Assembly: GCA_015039365.1 (NCBI GenBank) | Contig: WION01000106.1 | Span: 1 to 64,000 of the forward strand | Source of the DNA: Amanita rubescens | Taxonomy: Eukaryota > Basidiomycota > Agaricomycetes > Agaricales > Amanitaceae | Length of the DNA: 64,000 nucleotides | Direction: 5' to 3' | The notes under the pieces: generated by a model | The model's database searches: none | What the model saw: only the letters and a program-made list of their open reading frames with translations | What the model was told of the DNA's origin: nothing | Position numbers and translations under genes: made by a program | Shown: in pieces, positions 1 through 11,299 of the stretch | Position numbering within the stretch: position 1 is the first letter of the stretch | Layout of the letters: every line of letters begins with the position of its first letter

Positions 1-3000
1 CAAGCTGACAGCTTGCGATGACGTGTTTGCCGCCTTATCAAATAACGGCGAGGTCTTTGTATTCACAACTCCGGACAACAGTGGCGATCTAGCAAGCACG
101 GGAAAAATGGCGCTGATCAAGCCGCAGAAAGCTTGGGTGTTGAAGAAAAAATACCGGGCTGTAAAGGTGCTTTGACCAGGTTAAAACGCGAATGGTGACT
201 GAGCAATATTTGTAGGACGTCGCCCTAGGTGCGAATGGTGATATAATTGTGTGCACCGAGTCTGGCCACGTCTTTATACGCACTCGTAATCCTATCAAGG
301 CGCCGAGTTTGGCCAGTCAGGCGGGAGACAAATCCATTGGAGTAGCGTCGTCCTCGGGCAGCCTCACGACCTTGAACATCGGCGGATCGTTTACCGGGCC
401 GAACGTCGCGTCCGGGCCTCAGTCAAGCAAGATCGGGTCCAACTTCAACTTTGTCCGCGTACCTGCTTACAGCGCGTTACTAAAGTGTGCGCGAACAGTA
501 CGGGTGCGTTTGGCGCTTTGAAAGTCGATTATAGGCATGAGCCAATTGAAATTGAGGGCAACGGTATCGCGGAAGATTTGAAGGAAGTGATGCCGTTTTT
601 GGCCATGTATGGTGGTGAGGAGTGGCAAAAGACGATGAAAGGTGGCAGATACGGGTTGGGATTGAAATGTGATGAAGACCACCCGGCCTGCGGACCTTCC
701 TTTCCCCTGTCAGCGGATCCCGATGATGAGAACATAGACGAGGTTAAGGAGGATATTCTTGGGCTTAGGCGCCTCTTCGAGCTCGTTGAACGGGAGAAGA
801 AGGAAAGAAAATATTATCCCAAAGACAAGCGACTTCCTTTCGATGCAGACGTGATGGTATTCAGCCATTCAGAAGCAGCCTTCCCTGCGCACAAGGTCAT
901 ACTCGCCGCCAGGTCACACATTCTGTGCTCTGTATTGGAAGGGGGAAAGGTGGCGAAGGACGAGAAGGCAAATATCAGCATACGTTTTATCGCTAACAAA
1001 GGAAAGCAAACGATTGCTCCACGACCTTTTTCATCCATCTCGACTTGCGGAAAGCTATCGATATCCGGCTGCCATACAATGACCATCCTCGTGTTTCTTA
1101 CCTACCTCTACTCTGACGAGCTTCTCGCCGTTTGGGATCCTCGCGTCAAGATACAGCTGCAGAAGGAGTGTCTTCAGCTGAAAGCTAAACCCGATCAGGT
1201 CAAGGCGGAGTTGCAAGCCCTTGCGAGGATGCTAGATCTACCATTGTTGGGCGACGCGTTGGAACTGTCGGTTAAGCGCGTTCCGACGTCGTCTGTGGCT
1301 AGGGATATAGGCAAGTTGTGGCTTGACGCGCAACTACCAGAAAGCAGGGAGAGTCCCAAGCCAAGTGGTCCCTTGGCTCCGGATGTCCTGCTGCAGCTTG
1401 CAGATCGCGAGATCTGGTGTCATAGCTTGCTGTTGCGCACAAGATCAGATCTTTTTGCGAGCTTTTTCGGAGAGGAAGAGTGGATCATCAACAGGCGGAG
1501 CGACGATGGCGTAGTGACTTTGAATTTCCGTCATCTTAAATGGGGTGCAATGCAGTATGTATTGCGATTTGTATTTTGTGGGGAGGAAGAGGAACTCTTT
1601 GAACAGTTGGGTGAGCCACCATTCTAAGTCTGAATTACGAAATCTGATTGAAAGATGTAGATATGGCCGATTCGGTGGACGACGTGTTGGAGTTCATGTT
1701 CTCAGTTATGAGCGCTGCGGTGAGTTCCCCGTTTTATGAATGCATATGTATAGCTTACTTGACAACAGACGGAACTATTGCTTGATCGTCTTGTTCTTGT
1801 ATGCTCGTCTATCATACTCGAACACGTCAACGTCCAAAATGCATGCTATGTCGTCAGCGATGCCAGTTTCTTCAACGCCAAACAACTTGTCAACCGTCTG
1901 CATATGTATATGATTGCAAATTTGGAGGCGTTGCTGGAGCAACGAATGCTCGATGACGTTCCGCATAGGCTGGTAAAACACCTAGCAGTGTTTGCGCGCA
2001 AGAAACAAGCCGAGAAGTCTCCAATGTCACGCACCACCGTTCTATTCGACACTCTGAAAGAGAAGTATGCTCAGTGGTTGACAGAGGAAGACTTCCCAGA
2101 ACCTATAATAAGGTCTAGCCGACCGCAGGGACGGGGCGTCAACATCGCAACGAAAAGATCGACGTTGTCTTTGTCAGGTCCTGCGGAATCATCGGACGTA
2201 TTCTCCATGACACAGCGTACTATTCGTCGGCCTCCATCCGGCGAAGAGATTTTCATTATGGACGAAGCAGATGGTTCACGTGCGGCCTCTGATGCGCCGC
2301 CCGCTCCTCCCAGTAAAGCCGGTGTTTGGAAGCCCCATTTAGTTCCTCGGTAAGCTTGGATAGTGTTTTGCATTGCACAAAGCTGAAATTCTAAATTCCA
2401 GCGTTGATATGAAATCTCTGATGGCAGAAGAGGCGGCGAACTTATCCGCGTCTCCTCCCAACGTTAGCTTCTCCAAGAAACCAATCCAGATTCTGCGGAC
2501 GGCGAGCAAAGATAGTGTCGCAAGTACACCCTCTCCTGTATCTTCTATGCAACGCACCTCTAGTAATTCGTGGAGAATACCCGTCAATCCACCAACGACG
2601 CCCCAAAAATCTACGCCGCCCAACACACCTTCCAGTACTCCATTCTCTCAAGTCACCTCAACCTCCGGAAGGCGCGAGAATGCCCCGAGAGAAGGAGATA
2701 TTCCAAGTACGAAGCTCCAGCTTACTCCGACGTCTACCCGCCCTTCTCGTCGCCAACATGTGACCCCAGACACCCGATCGCCCGGTCTGGGCCCGGTTAT
2801 CACTCCAACAAGGCAACCATCTAAGATATCAACACCGGGTGATATACCCTCCGTTCATCGAGTATCGTAAGTCCCGTCTTGTGACTCCAACAAGTGAGAA
2901 AGTTGACAAGAACTCGATAGCGGAAAACCGTGGACGCTTCCACCGGTAGAGCCGGTGATCGCAACATCGCCAACGTCATCATCAGTGATCACTAGTATAC

Positions 3001-3389
3001 GGTCTTTCACTGCGATTCAGCAATTGCAGCTAGAGCAGGCTATACCGCAGATTAAAGACAAGAAGTCATTGCGAGATATACAAGCAGAGGAAGAAGCTAG
3101 GCAACAAGAGAAGGATTTCCTCAGATGGTGGGCGGAGGAGGAGGAGAGAGTCAGATTGGAATCGGAGGCGATGTCTCGGGCTCTGGCTGAGAGTCAGACA
3201 CAGGCCAGCAAGTCGAAGAGGAAAGGCAAAGGAGGGAAAGATACCGGACGTGCGAAGCTGGACAAGCCTTTACAAAGCGCAGATGAGCCGGGAACGGAAA
3301 GCGGGGAACAATCGCGCGGCTCGGCTGAACGCACAAGCAGGCTTCGCAAATCAGGGCGATCTAAGAAGATCGAGGTATCCAATTCTTGA
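1..3389 (+). CDS. IBtk-like RCC1-repeat / BTB-domain protein (5' end outside window, frame break near 463)
   Basis: The window opens inside an RCC1-type repeat. After an intron (167-215) the next exon reads DVALGANGDIIVCTESGHVF, typical of RCC1 blades in IBtk-like proteins. Downstream is the conserved VCANSTGAFGAL segment, a first BTB domain (roughly 840-1135, ending in TYLYSDELLAVWDPR) and a second (from about 1380). Further introns are 1611-1660, 1720-1768, 2350-2401 and 2867-2920; all splice in frame. The C-terminus is a Ser/Thr/Pro-rich disordered stretch, then an acidic-basic helix (DFLRWWAEEEERVR) and a Lys/Arg-rich tail ending at 3387-3389. IBtk relatives are BTB adaptors that can act with cullin-3; that role is inferred from family. 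Oddity: between FNFVRV and the QRVTKV segment the frame breaks (about 460-472), with one base missing or two extra. No normal-length intron explains it. Identity is confident; integrity is not. Confidence 0.8.
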
Positions 3390-3949
3390 ACCGAACATTT
3401 CTTTCTTGCGAAACACTTGCATTTATTACCACCTACTAATTTATTTTGGATATTTCCTGGAATTAGGTACATGTAATATTTAGCCATGTAGAACTGCATG
3501 TCATAATAGAATGAATTTGAACATCGATAACATGATACTGGATTGTCGACATATGCTCGCTATACTTACCGCTTTTGGTCAGTCACACGACTCAAAAGTG
3601 GCGCTCACGTGCACGACGCGTTCCGGATCTCAGTGAATCTCGCGTCGCTTTCTACCTACTCGCCATCATCCTCTCCTCCTCGTCTATGCGCTCATTGGCT
3701 CTCTGCTTCCGGCATTTTACCGTCAAACTTTACTTCTCGAGCCTTCCAAGTTTCAAGTTTCAACTTCAAACGACTCTGGTCGCTGGCCGCTGACGCTCCT
3801 TTCTACAACACCGCACTCGCCTAGTGCTCGGGGCAAATCTACATCTGCCTTGAACGGTTTTGCCTCTTACCTGTTCATGATCCGGATTGAATGCCACTTG
3901 AAAATGATAGCTACTCCTGAGTCTACAGAACGCGCCACTCCATCTGACT
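3390..3949. other. Intergenic, no gene recognised
   Basis: The first ~150 bases are AT-rich and follow the IBtk-like stop codon. The block 3590-3830 is pyrimidine-rich and open in two plus-strand frames (about 70-90 codons), but neither has a recognisable motif, splice structure or continuation. It could be the promoter or leader of a non-coding transcript that runs into the tandem repeats downstream; that is only a guess. Confidence 0.4.
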
Positions 3950-5130
3950 GGGCGGCTAGCCTCTTATCGCTGACATCGGTTCTGTGAGCGATTTCTCAAG
4001 ACGTTCTTTCATCAAGACGGCTTGACCGAGGCACCGGACGTGACGAAATTGCACTGCGTTCTGTTTCATGTCCTGCTTGATTCTGTTGTCCATTTGGAGC
4101 TCGCGCTGACACTGGCTTTATGAACGATTGCTACCGAGAAGACGTTTACTTGGCTGAAAACCGGACGCGAAAAAACTGTATGCCAACTGTATTAGTTCTA
4201 TTCTCTTGCCAGTGATCCCGTCATCAACCCGGAGCTCCCGCTGACATGGCGTTACACCCAGGGGACGTTATTTCGTCAAAACGATTTGAAGAAATCTGAC
4301 GTGAAGGAGCTGAATCGCAAGCATCTTCGTGCTCTTTATTCTTTTGTCAACTCGCAGAACACGCCCTGACATTGGACTTTGCAAGTGATTTCAACGAGCC
4401 ACCAACTTCTTCCTCTTCCCTTGATTCTGTCGTCAAAGCGGACAAGCGCTGACATTGGCTTACGAGCGATTTCATCCCAGGAGACGGTGACGTTATTCGT
4501 CAAGTCGAATCAGAATCAGCTGAGAAATCCGGCGTGAAGAATCCGGACCATCAATCACTATTTCTATCATCAACTCGAAACTCGCACTGACATCGGGTTC
4601 CGAGTAATTCCAACCCAGAAGACGTATACTTGACCGAAATTTGACATGAAGAAACTGAACCGCCATTGAAGCCTTTTCTATTCTCTTGATTCTGTCCCCA
4701 ATCCGGAACTCGCGCTGACATTGGCCTTAGGATTGCGAGCGATTTCCACGGAGAAGATGTTTACTTGATTGGAAACCTGACGTGAAGAAACGGAACTTGA
4801 TTCTATCATGACCGAAACATTGGCTTTAAGGGCGATTGCAACCGAGGGACGTTATTTACCATTGGAGACGACTTGACCAAGAAATCTGACGTGAAGCCGA
4901 ATCGCCAAACATTCTCTGCGTTCTTGATTCTATTGTCGATTCGCAACTCGCGAATTGGCATACGAGCGACTTCGACGTTGATTGTGAAGATCATCTTGAC
5001 CCTCGACCCTGATTTAGATCTTGCACTGACACCAGTCAAGAGCAACTTTGGCTCTAGAAAAAGTTCGTCAAGATGACCGAAACATCCGACGTGAAAATCC
5101 GACGTGAAGAAGCCGAATGGCCTATGCATT
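3950..5130. repeat. Degenerate ~130-bp tandem repeat, about nine units
   Basis: A core related to CGCTGACATTGGCTTTACGA recurs near 3969, 4105, 4239, 4366, 4449, 4583, 4709, 4812 and 4943, mostly 126-136 bases apart with two short units. Between cores two other blocks recur: one like TTGATTCTGTCGTCAA and one like AATCTGACGTGAAGAA. No unit is open in a consistent frame, and indels differ between units, so this looks non-coding. Possible explanations are a decayed minisatellite or the body of a non-coding RNA. I found no clear box C/D or H/ACA signals in the units. Confidence 0.7.
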
Positions 5131-5274
5131 CAATGATCCTATCGTTAAACTTGGATTAATGTTTTCATGATAAGGCGACAAGTTACTTGGTTGCGACGAC
5201 TCATTAAAATTGGTAAACTTGGGCGGTAACGTGTCTTGTGTGACTGAGGCATTTGATTTGGCTGCAGTGGCTAA

Positions 5275-5575
5275 CTTTTTCTTCTAGGTTCCCGGGGACG
5301 GTAAGAGCAGTTTACTGTTCTTTCCTCGTGCTCCCTTGTCGTGGGCCCCGGGCTTGAGACCCTTCGTTCTTGACGATCCGGTCGAACTAAAGCACGTTAA
5401 ATCCTATTATCTTAGCGTCGCGCTACTCTTGTGTGATTGTGGCGGCGGGTAATTTTTCCTAGGTTCCCGGTAATGGTAATTCTTTCCTAGTGCACCTTTG
5501 TCGTAGGCCCCGGGCTTAAGACCATCCGTCTTTAAACGACCTGGTCGAACTAAAGCACGTTAAATCCTGCAGCCT
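5275..5575. repeat. Two direct ~120-170 bp repeats around a GGGCCCCGGGCTT core
   Basis: Two copies lie side by side. Both start with CTAGGTTCCCGG (about 5284 and 5459), pass through a GGCCCCGGGCTTgAGACC core, and end with GGTCGAACTAAAGCACGTTA (about 5380 and 5543). They differ by substitutions and small indels, giving offsets of 163-175 bases. They follow the 130-bp tandem array directly but are a different sequence. No coding frame is shared between the copies. Confidence 0.65.
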
Positions 5576-6014
5576 GCTACTAAAGCAAGAGGTTGTATTC
5601 TTATGTTAACACTACGGATTACCGAGGCAAATATATTAGAGTGTACCTCTTGGACGAGACTAATGGTGTTATCTACTTCACGGAGCGCCTCTACAGCAGA
5701 TGTAAAAATTGCGTATCATCGTGCTTCTCTCGGTTTCCATCCCCAGAAGCGATGCATCGCGGCCCACTCGCCATTTAATGCCGGGTTACGATTAATGCTA
5801 GAGATGCAAATAAAAGCGTATGCTACGCTTTCCGTATAGTCACTAGTCACGATCGGCATAAGATCGTCACCCAGTTCTTCTGAACTGGGAGGGATAGTAC
5901 ACCTGTGGTTAAGTCAACTGCTTTTGTATGACTGAAAATAGAATTTGAAAAGGGGATAAAGTGAGATAAATATGCCCATCAAATAACCAGCGGAAGTAGT
6001 ACATACGTGACATA
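5576..6014. other. Intergenic with a perfect 8-bp hairpin at 5872-5891
   Basis: This is the 3' flank of the minus-strand RPC25 gene. It holds a perfect stem CCCAGTTC / GAACTGGG with a TTCT loop at about 5872-5891, which would sit in the distal 3' flank of RPC25. Short plus-strand open frames around 5593-5839 have no recognisable motif. No other gene is seen. Confidence 0.4.
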
Positions 6015-6951
6015 TCATTCTTCTTCCATACCCTCTACGCCCGCCATCTGCGTACCTTTCCACCATACGACGGGTCCAAGACCTTGCTCTGCGATTGAAC
6101 ACTAAGTTTGAACTAACGTTAGATATGTAACAATACAGGTAAATTGGTACGTACAACAATAACATAGGGAGACCTTTTCGGCTCAAGTTTGAATCGCGAC
6201 AGCCATCCCGGGCCTTGGGTGGACCAGGCTCGAAATCGTAGAATTCGTCACCTTCGATGCGTACTCGGATCACTTCACCTTGGTCGATGTACATTCGTTC
6301 CGCCACGGAAGTGTCGAGTAATTCATGCGCGGTTGTGAGAGGCGAGTCGGGTAGCCAGAAGTGGGCTCGCTCATTTGGATCACTGAGTAGCACAAAAGTG
6401 GGGTTAGCTGAGGAATTTAAAAACGGAGGAATGAGCACGAACAAAGCGCTAGGTTGGGGCAGGTAGGCGGCGGGAATGTATATGTCGTCAAAGAAGCCCA
6501 TTGTTACTGGTCTGCGCGTCAAAAGATGCTTCGGGTCTAAAAATGAGAGCGTACGCCTGATTCCGTCCTCATCCGACGACTTGACCTTCGCGACAACCAC
6601 TTCTGATATGAACGGCCTGAATACGACTAGCCTGAACACCACTACGACAGAGCAGTTGGCCTTCCAGAAGTGCAATTTAGCGGACAGTCTCTCGTACCTT
6701 TGTACCACAGAAACCCGTCACCGTATCTCACTTTTCCTTCCCCCACCTCTACCAAATCAAAAACGCAGAAACAGAGCCCAACGTCATGTAGCACTTTGTT
6801 CGCATATTTTTTGTTGATCTCGGCAATAATCGCCTGTTCTGCGGGAGTACCAAAGTTGACTGGGTGTACTGGTATCGTGTCCTAGCCAAGTTGAAGGATT
6901 TAGACTCCAACGCGGGAATGAACGCACCTTGATAATAGAAACGCAAAACAT
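6015..6951 (-). CDS. RPC25: RNA polymerase III subunit RPC8 (Rpc25, RPB7-like), two frame breaks
   Basis: Rpc25 pairs with Rpc17 to form the Pol III stalk and is needed for initiation on tRNA and 5S genes. Six exons on the minus strand splice cleanly: 6951-6928, 6881-6698, 6641-6555, 6506-6443, 6382-6155, 6101-6015. Diagnostic strings are KDTIPVHPVNFGTPAEQAI, INKKYANKVLHDVGLC, FRLVVFRPFISEVVVAKVKS, GFFDDIYIPA, ERMYIDQGE and CSIAEQGLGPVVWW. The SHS2/RNP-like N-terminal half is followed by the OB-fold RPC8 half, with an acidic end (EGMEEE). Length (~220 aa) fits the family. Oddity: exon 5 keeps its conserved sequence only if one extra base is ignored near 6201 and another near 6185. With both removed, phases match the next exon exactly. 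An essential subunit should not be broken twice, so sequence error is likely. Confidence 0.85.
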
Positions 6952-7265
6952 ATTTTTCCAATTTTGCCTTGATTTTTGAGATGGTATTCACGTGACACGA
7001 GCCTATTTTGCCCAGGCTTTTACGTTGGCGCGCCGCCGCTTGGTCCCTCTCTTGCATCTATCGTAATGTAAGCTTGATTGACCATGGGATTCTATTATTG
7101 TTGCTAATGTTTGCATTTGTGAAATGTCATAAAGACGCCAAGGCGATTATCCTGGAATTCGAACTTCGAAATTGATGAGTCAGGGCAGAGTCTTGGCGCT
7201 GCCGCCATTTTTCTTGCCCAACGTGCTATATTCCGCGTCACTCCCCTGCATCATTTCAAAAAACA
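6952..7265. promoter_or_regulatory. Shared upstream region of divergent RPC25 and F-box gene
   Basis: About 310 bases separate the two divergent start codons, so promoters for both genes should lie here. No TATA box or binding site stands out. The call rests only on gene orientation. Confidence 0.4.
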
Positions 7266-8819
7266 ATGCCACCTAGGAAACCAGAGCCTGAACAAGCTTC
7301 TGCGAGCACTTCAAGCCGCTCTAATGACTCTGACACTCACGCCGTCCAATCGGAGAGTGCTGCGGGATACAACCCCGTTACTATGTCTGGTGCCAGTGCC
7401 TGCACACGCTCAAACGCTGCTGCTCTGGCGGTCAAGTCACCTATTCGCAGTGTCCCTTTGGAGGTCTTAGCCGAAATCTTCATTCTTGTTATGCACATTG
7501 ACTGGGTGGAAGTCCATCCCAGCAGTTCACTGAAGCCCAGCGAGGGTGAGAGTCGGCGAAGAATGTTAAATCCCTTCGTCCTCTGTGCGGTGTGCTCATC
7601 GTGGCGATCTCTCGCCTTTTCCATCCCTAAACTATGGACGAATGTGCTCGTCCATATCCCATTTGGTATGGGGGAAGACCGGGCTAAAAGCAAGGCCGCT
7701 GACCTTGTTCAATGGGCCGAGCGTTCTCGGTCGATGCCTCTAACGCTATACATATTCTGTGATGTCAATATGCTTTTGGATGGGACAGGGCCTGAAGCTC
7801 CTATCGTATCCGTTCTCACCGACTATGCCACGCGTTGGGAAGCTATGTATCACCAACCAACGGGGGGCCCCCGGGAATCGGCAGCACGACACTCAATTTT
7901 GTTTTCCTTTGATGGATGGGATTCATTACGACGACTATGTTCAGCCGACCAGCGCTGCTGGTTCTCCGCGAATGAAAGTATTCCATGGGCACAACTTACA
8001 CATCTTCAAATTTGCCCCGTCCTGACTCCTTCGCAAGCGACAATCATTCTAAAGAATTGTCCAAAACTTGTGAAGCTATCAATTGGTATTCATTGGCTAG
8101 GATCGACGACCGGTATCATAGTCATGCGCAACTTGGTCAGCTTATCCCTCACGTCGAACTACGGTCTTTCGCAAGTCATGGACATGCTTTTCTTGCCATC
8201 TCTTCGGGATCTGTATATAAGCAAGATTTCGATATACGACATTAGATCACTCTTGGATCTTTTCACGCGATCGTCCTGTTTGCTTGACAAGTTGGAGATC
8301 AACGCACATCAACTCAAATCAGGAGGTTTACTTGATCTCCTAGCCCACAGGTCTTGTGATTCGCTCACGTCGCTGAAGATCCAGGAGTTGTGGCCCTCCT
8401 CCGATATTTTGGTTGACAACAAAGTGCTCCAAAGATTTACCTTAGACCGGGATGACTCACTGTGTCCCAATCTGAGGTTCTTGACAGTGGACTGTTCCAA
8501 TAAATATTCAGTCTCAACACTCTTGAAAATGCTGGAATCTCGAATCTATTCTTTTGACGGTCAGGCACCAGACAAATCGCTTCAGTACCTTTACTACCGG
8601 GTTGAACATCCCGAGTATAAACTGGATAGTTTGGATAAATTTGGCAAGAAAAGCAGAATGCAGTACGATCGTCAACGCCACGACTCAGATGATCGTCGTA
8701 ATCACTATAGCTACTATCCAGTTCGCCACAGCTACTATTCAGTTTCGTTCCAGAGGCCAAATTTGTCAAGGAGGCAGCTTCAAATTATCCACGGTGGTTT
8801 CTCTTTTGATCAGGATTAG
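7266..8819 (+). CDS. F-box protein, agaric LRR-like paralogue (517 aa, intact)
   Basis: Single-exon gene, 517 codons. The F-box is at about residues 60-75 (VPLEVLAEIFIL), followed by the family signature CAVCSSWRSLAFS and then weak leucine-rich segments (CPKLVKLSI, LPSLRDLYIS, LDLFTRSSC, AHRSCDSLTSL). F-box proteins recruit substrates to SCF ubiquitin ligases through Skp1; substrate unknown. Clear paralogues in this window are at 20927, 41212 (minus), 43522, 45780 and 47871, all with the same layout. The N-terminus is Ser/Thr-rich and disordered, and the C-terminus has Tyr/His-rich repeats (HYSYYPVRHSYY). The ATG follows TTTCAAAAAACA. It lacks the CCCAAACCTAGGGTTAG upstream motif shared by the cluster near 41-48 kb, so it is probably an older outlier. 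Confidence 0.8.
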   Translation: MPPRKPEPEQASASTSSRSNDSDTHAVQSESAAGYNPVTMSGASACTRSNAAALAVKSPIRSVPLEVLAEIFILVMHIDWVEVHPSSSLKPSEGESRRRMLNPFVLCAVCSSWRSLAFSIPKLWTNVLVHIPFGMGEDRAKSKAADLVQWAERSRSMPLTLYIFCDVNMLLDGTGPEAPIVSVLTDYATRWEAMYHQPTGGPRESAARHSILFSFDGWDSLRRLCSADQRCWFSANESIPWAQLTHLQICPVLTPSQATIILKNCPKLVKLSIGIHWLGSTTGIIVMRNLVSLSLTSNYGLSQVMDMLFLPSLRDLYISKISIYDIRSLLDLFTRSSCLLDKLEINAHQLKSGGLLDLLAHRSCDSLTSLKIQELWPSSDILVDNKVLQRFTLDRDDSLCPNLRFLTVDCSNKYSVSTLLKMLESRIYSFDGQAPDKSLQYLYYRVEHPEYKLDSLDKFGKKSRMQYDRQRHDSDDRRNHYSYYPVRHSYYSVSFQRPNLSRRQLQIIHGGFSFDQD

Positions 8820-9188
8820 GGAGTGCGGGGACGTCAGTTACATTACAATATCGATCCTGTTGAGATCGGGTTACATTGTAGCATCCTTGATAATGTCCGT
8901 ATGGCTCTCACGAAACACGAAAACATTGTTGGTAATTAGGTTGGATCAGGATAATATTAACTATCTAATACATTATAGTACGGTGTAGCTGATTAGGAGG
9001 TGGAGTGTTATAGGGGTGGTTGAGAGGAGTAGCGGGAGGAATACAGAGTTCGGAATCCAACTTTACGAAGTCCAAGTCCAAGTACAGCAATTAGAAAGCA
9101 AATTCAAAGCGTTCGACAGCAGAGAGCAGAGATGAGGGATGGGGAGCCGAGTTGTGAAACGAGGGAGAGGAAATAATAAAACTTAAGG
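8820..9188. other. Intergenic, convergent 3' ends
   Basis: AT-rich sequence between the F-box stop and the DUF6699 stop on the other strand. No gene or repeat was seen. Both genes must terminate here. Confidence 0.4.
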
Positions 9189-9837
9189 TTAGAACAGCAC
9201 GACGTCCCACACACCGTGGCTGGGGGAGTAAGTCAAAGAATGGAAATGCATTCTCTCACCCAGACAGTCTACGAGCGCGAGTCCTTGATTTATGCCTTGC
9301 AGGCGGCGACTAGAAGCCCCTTGAAGACGACAATGATAAGCTCTATCCGTGGCTTCGCGCACATGAGAGGGGAGACTTCCATAGACGTCTCTTGATAAAG
9401 GATTTTGTAGGTAGCCAAAAATGGCGTTGAACACGTCTGCCACGAGCACGCCGCGCGGGTTCGTCACATCGAACACGAGGTTGACAGCAGAGACGCGGAG
9501 CCGGAGAGCCTTGAGGGGTGGGGAGCTTGCGAGTTCATTGACGGCCGGGTTTAAATTCGGGGGAAGACACGTGGAGGGATGAAATGGGAAGGCTGTGTTG
9601 AATTTCAGGGCGTTTGGGCACGTGTTGCTCAGGAGATAATGGAGATTAGGCACTGTCAATAGATCTCATCAACAAAGATACATATGATAACAATGAATCG
9701 CGCGAACCTTGACCGGCATGGGGGAGAGGGATGGCAACCAGTGAGGGTGCGTTGACGTTATACGACGATACCGAGGATGGGGTCCCATGAACGCGATCGA
9801 ACAGGGAAGAAGGGGTGGGGGACGCGTAAGAGGACAT
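9189..9837 (-). CDS. DUF6699-domain protein
   Basis: Two exons on the minus strand: 9837-9708 and 9652-9189, joined across a 55-base intron with GT-AG ends and conserved phase. The product is about 197 aa. The N-terminal ~45 residues are Ser/Pro-rich. The rest fits DUF6699, a small basidiomycete domain: an Ala-Val-Asn core (LRLRVSAVNLVFDVTNPRGV), then DVFNAIFGYLQNP, and a C-terminal GERMHFHSLT..GVWDVVLF. Function unknown; members occur in many copies in agaric genomes. No signal peptide is seen, so it is probably intracellular. The start is the only ATG that keeps the first exon open into the splice site. Confidence 0.7.
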
Positions 9838-10865
9838 TGCGATTGGTGGGTGCGAGTGTGCGACTATGACGAAGATCAGAGAGGCGTGCTCGTGAGGGAG
9901 GCGGGCAGGGAAGGCGGGAATGAGTCAAAAGGGCATGCGCCGTCGGGATTTATACCCTGCCTCACATCCGCGTACGCCCCGCTTGTCGTTCTCTACTCGG
10001 GGAAGAGTGCGAATAGAAGCAACGGAATCCAGGTTCGAATCATTGCGTGTCCGCGCGTTGTCCATTTTGGGACGGCGTGCTTACCTCTTTTGGCTATCCG
10101 CATGTCTCGTGGGAAGGCGGGATATCCTAATTAGGAATGTTCCATCAAACATATATATCCCGTGAGTCGCAACACTGCGCGCATGATGCGCCATCACCCG
10201 CTCGCCCTTCATCGATATCCTTGATATATCCTAGTCCCCGCCTCTTCAACGAAAAAAGTTTTTTGACCCACAAAAGTTACAACAATAACGATACTCGTGC
10301 CACCCTCCCCCGCCCAAAAGCGCCAGTAACATCGCTTTGATAAAAAGTTTTTTTTATCAAACAAACGGTACAATAACGTGCAAAGTGCTGGCATCATTGC
10401 ATCATCGCGCCAATCAATCTCTTACTCAAAGAGCTAATAGCCCGCCCTTTGCCCCGCCTTTCCTTTCTCGGACTTTCCCTTGACCCAACCCGCCCTCCGC
10501 CCTACATTGGCGCCTTACCGAAATGGGATGACACGTCACACGCAGCGTCACATTCTGCTGCGAGACGCCAAGGATGCTTCCTACTGCCAGGCCCAGTGGC
10601 AATAGCCGTACCATCCTCTCGCTCTCCGCCGTTTCCTTTCCGCTCCAGTTTGACACTGCCACTACGGCGACCGCCCACCAACTTCTCAAAGAAAAAGGTC
10701 GTTTTCGACTAATTCGGCGGGCCTCGTCGAGTATGCCGTGAATGCGGGCAGTTACGCAAGCGGAAACGGCAGCGGTTGCGACGAGCAGCATCTTTACTCT
10801 ATTCTAGCGCAGGAATCAACATATTCGCCAAACTTTTCAGCACATTGACAAATTATACGAGTGAG
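9838..10865. other. Intergenic, with a perfect 11-bp hairpin at 10336-10361
   Basis: GC content changes sharply: 9840-10130 is G-rich on the plus strand, and 10200-10400 is AT-rich. At 10336-10361 arms TTTGATAAAAA and TTTTTATCAAA form a perfect stem around a GTTT loop. A related AAAAAAGTTTTTT palindrome lies at about 10255. A 121-codon minus frame (10426-10791) is open but GC-rich and has no recognisable motif, so I do not call it a gene. The left part should hold the promoter of the DUF6699 gene. Confidence 0.4.
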
Positions 10866-11299
10866 TCAAAGTTCCGTTTCCCAAACTTCCTGCCATCCTG
10901 ACGAAAGCTCTCCAGGATGTTCAAGATCCCAAATCCCAGTACTAAATTGATTTCCTGGACGGAACTCGGAACCTCGTCCGTCGTCTCGTAGTACCCTAGG
11001 CCCGCATCCTAAATAAAAATCGTATCCCGGCTCATCTCTTAAATTTTTATACTCTGACATTTTGATCATCCTCAATTCTCAAGCTTCGTGGCAATTGGCT
11101 CCATAAAATAAGCCAGGTTAATCGTCCCACCCCAAGTTTCTCCGAGGCCACCTGACCCACCACGAAATAAAGACAAAGGCCCTCGAGCCAGACTCTGGCT
11201 TAAAACACCGCATCGTGTCCCGAAGTTATAGCTCAGCTCAACGCACTGAGAGACGAAAATCGCGGGGCTTGGGTCCAGCTTGCCGTCCAGCGCAGACAA
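10866..11299 (-). pseudogene. Possible decayed coding remnant, unidentified
   Basis: Two adjacent minus-strand frames look protein-like: one with LDPSPAIFVSQCVELSYNFG and GGLGETWGGTINLAYF (11299-11072), the next with GYDFYLGCGPRVL (11075-10866). The upstream frame has no ATG, and no convincing splice pair joins the two. They may be remnants of one gene. I do not recognise the family. It could equally be a chance open stretch. Confidence 0.25.

Noticed and set aside
10020..10060. GGTTCGAATC string resembling a tRNA B box
   Set aside because: The flanking bases do not form a T-stem and no acceptor or anticodon arm can be drawn.
10426..10791. 121-codon minus frame starting MLLVATAAVSACV
   Set aside because: GC-rich chance frame with no motif, splice structure or supporting neighbour.
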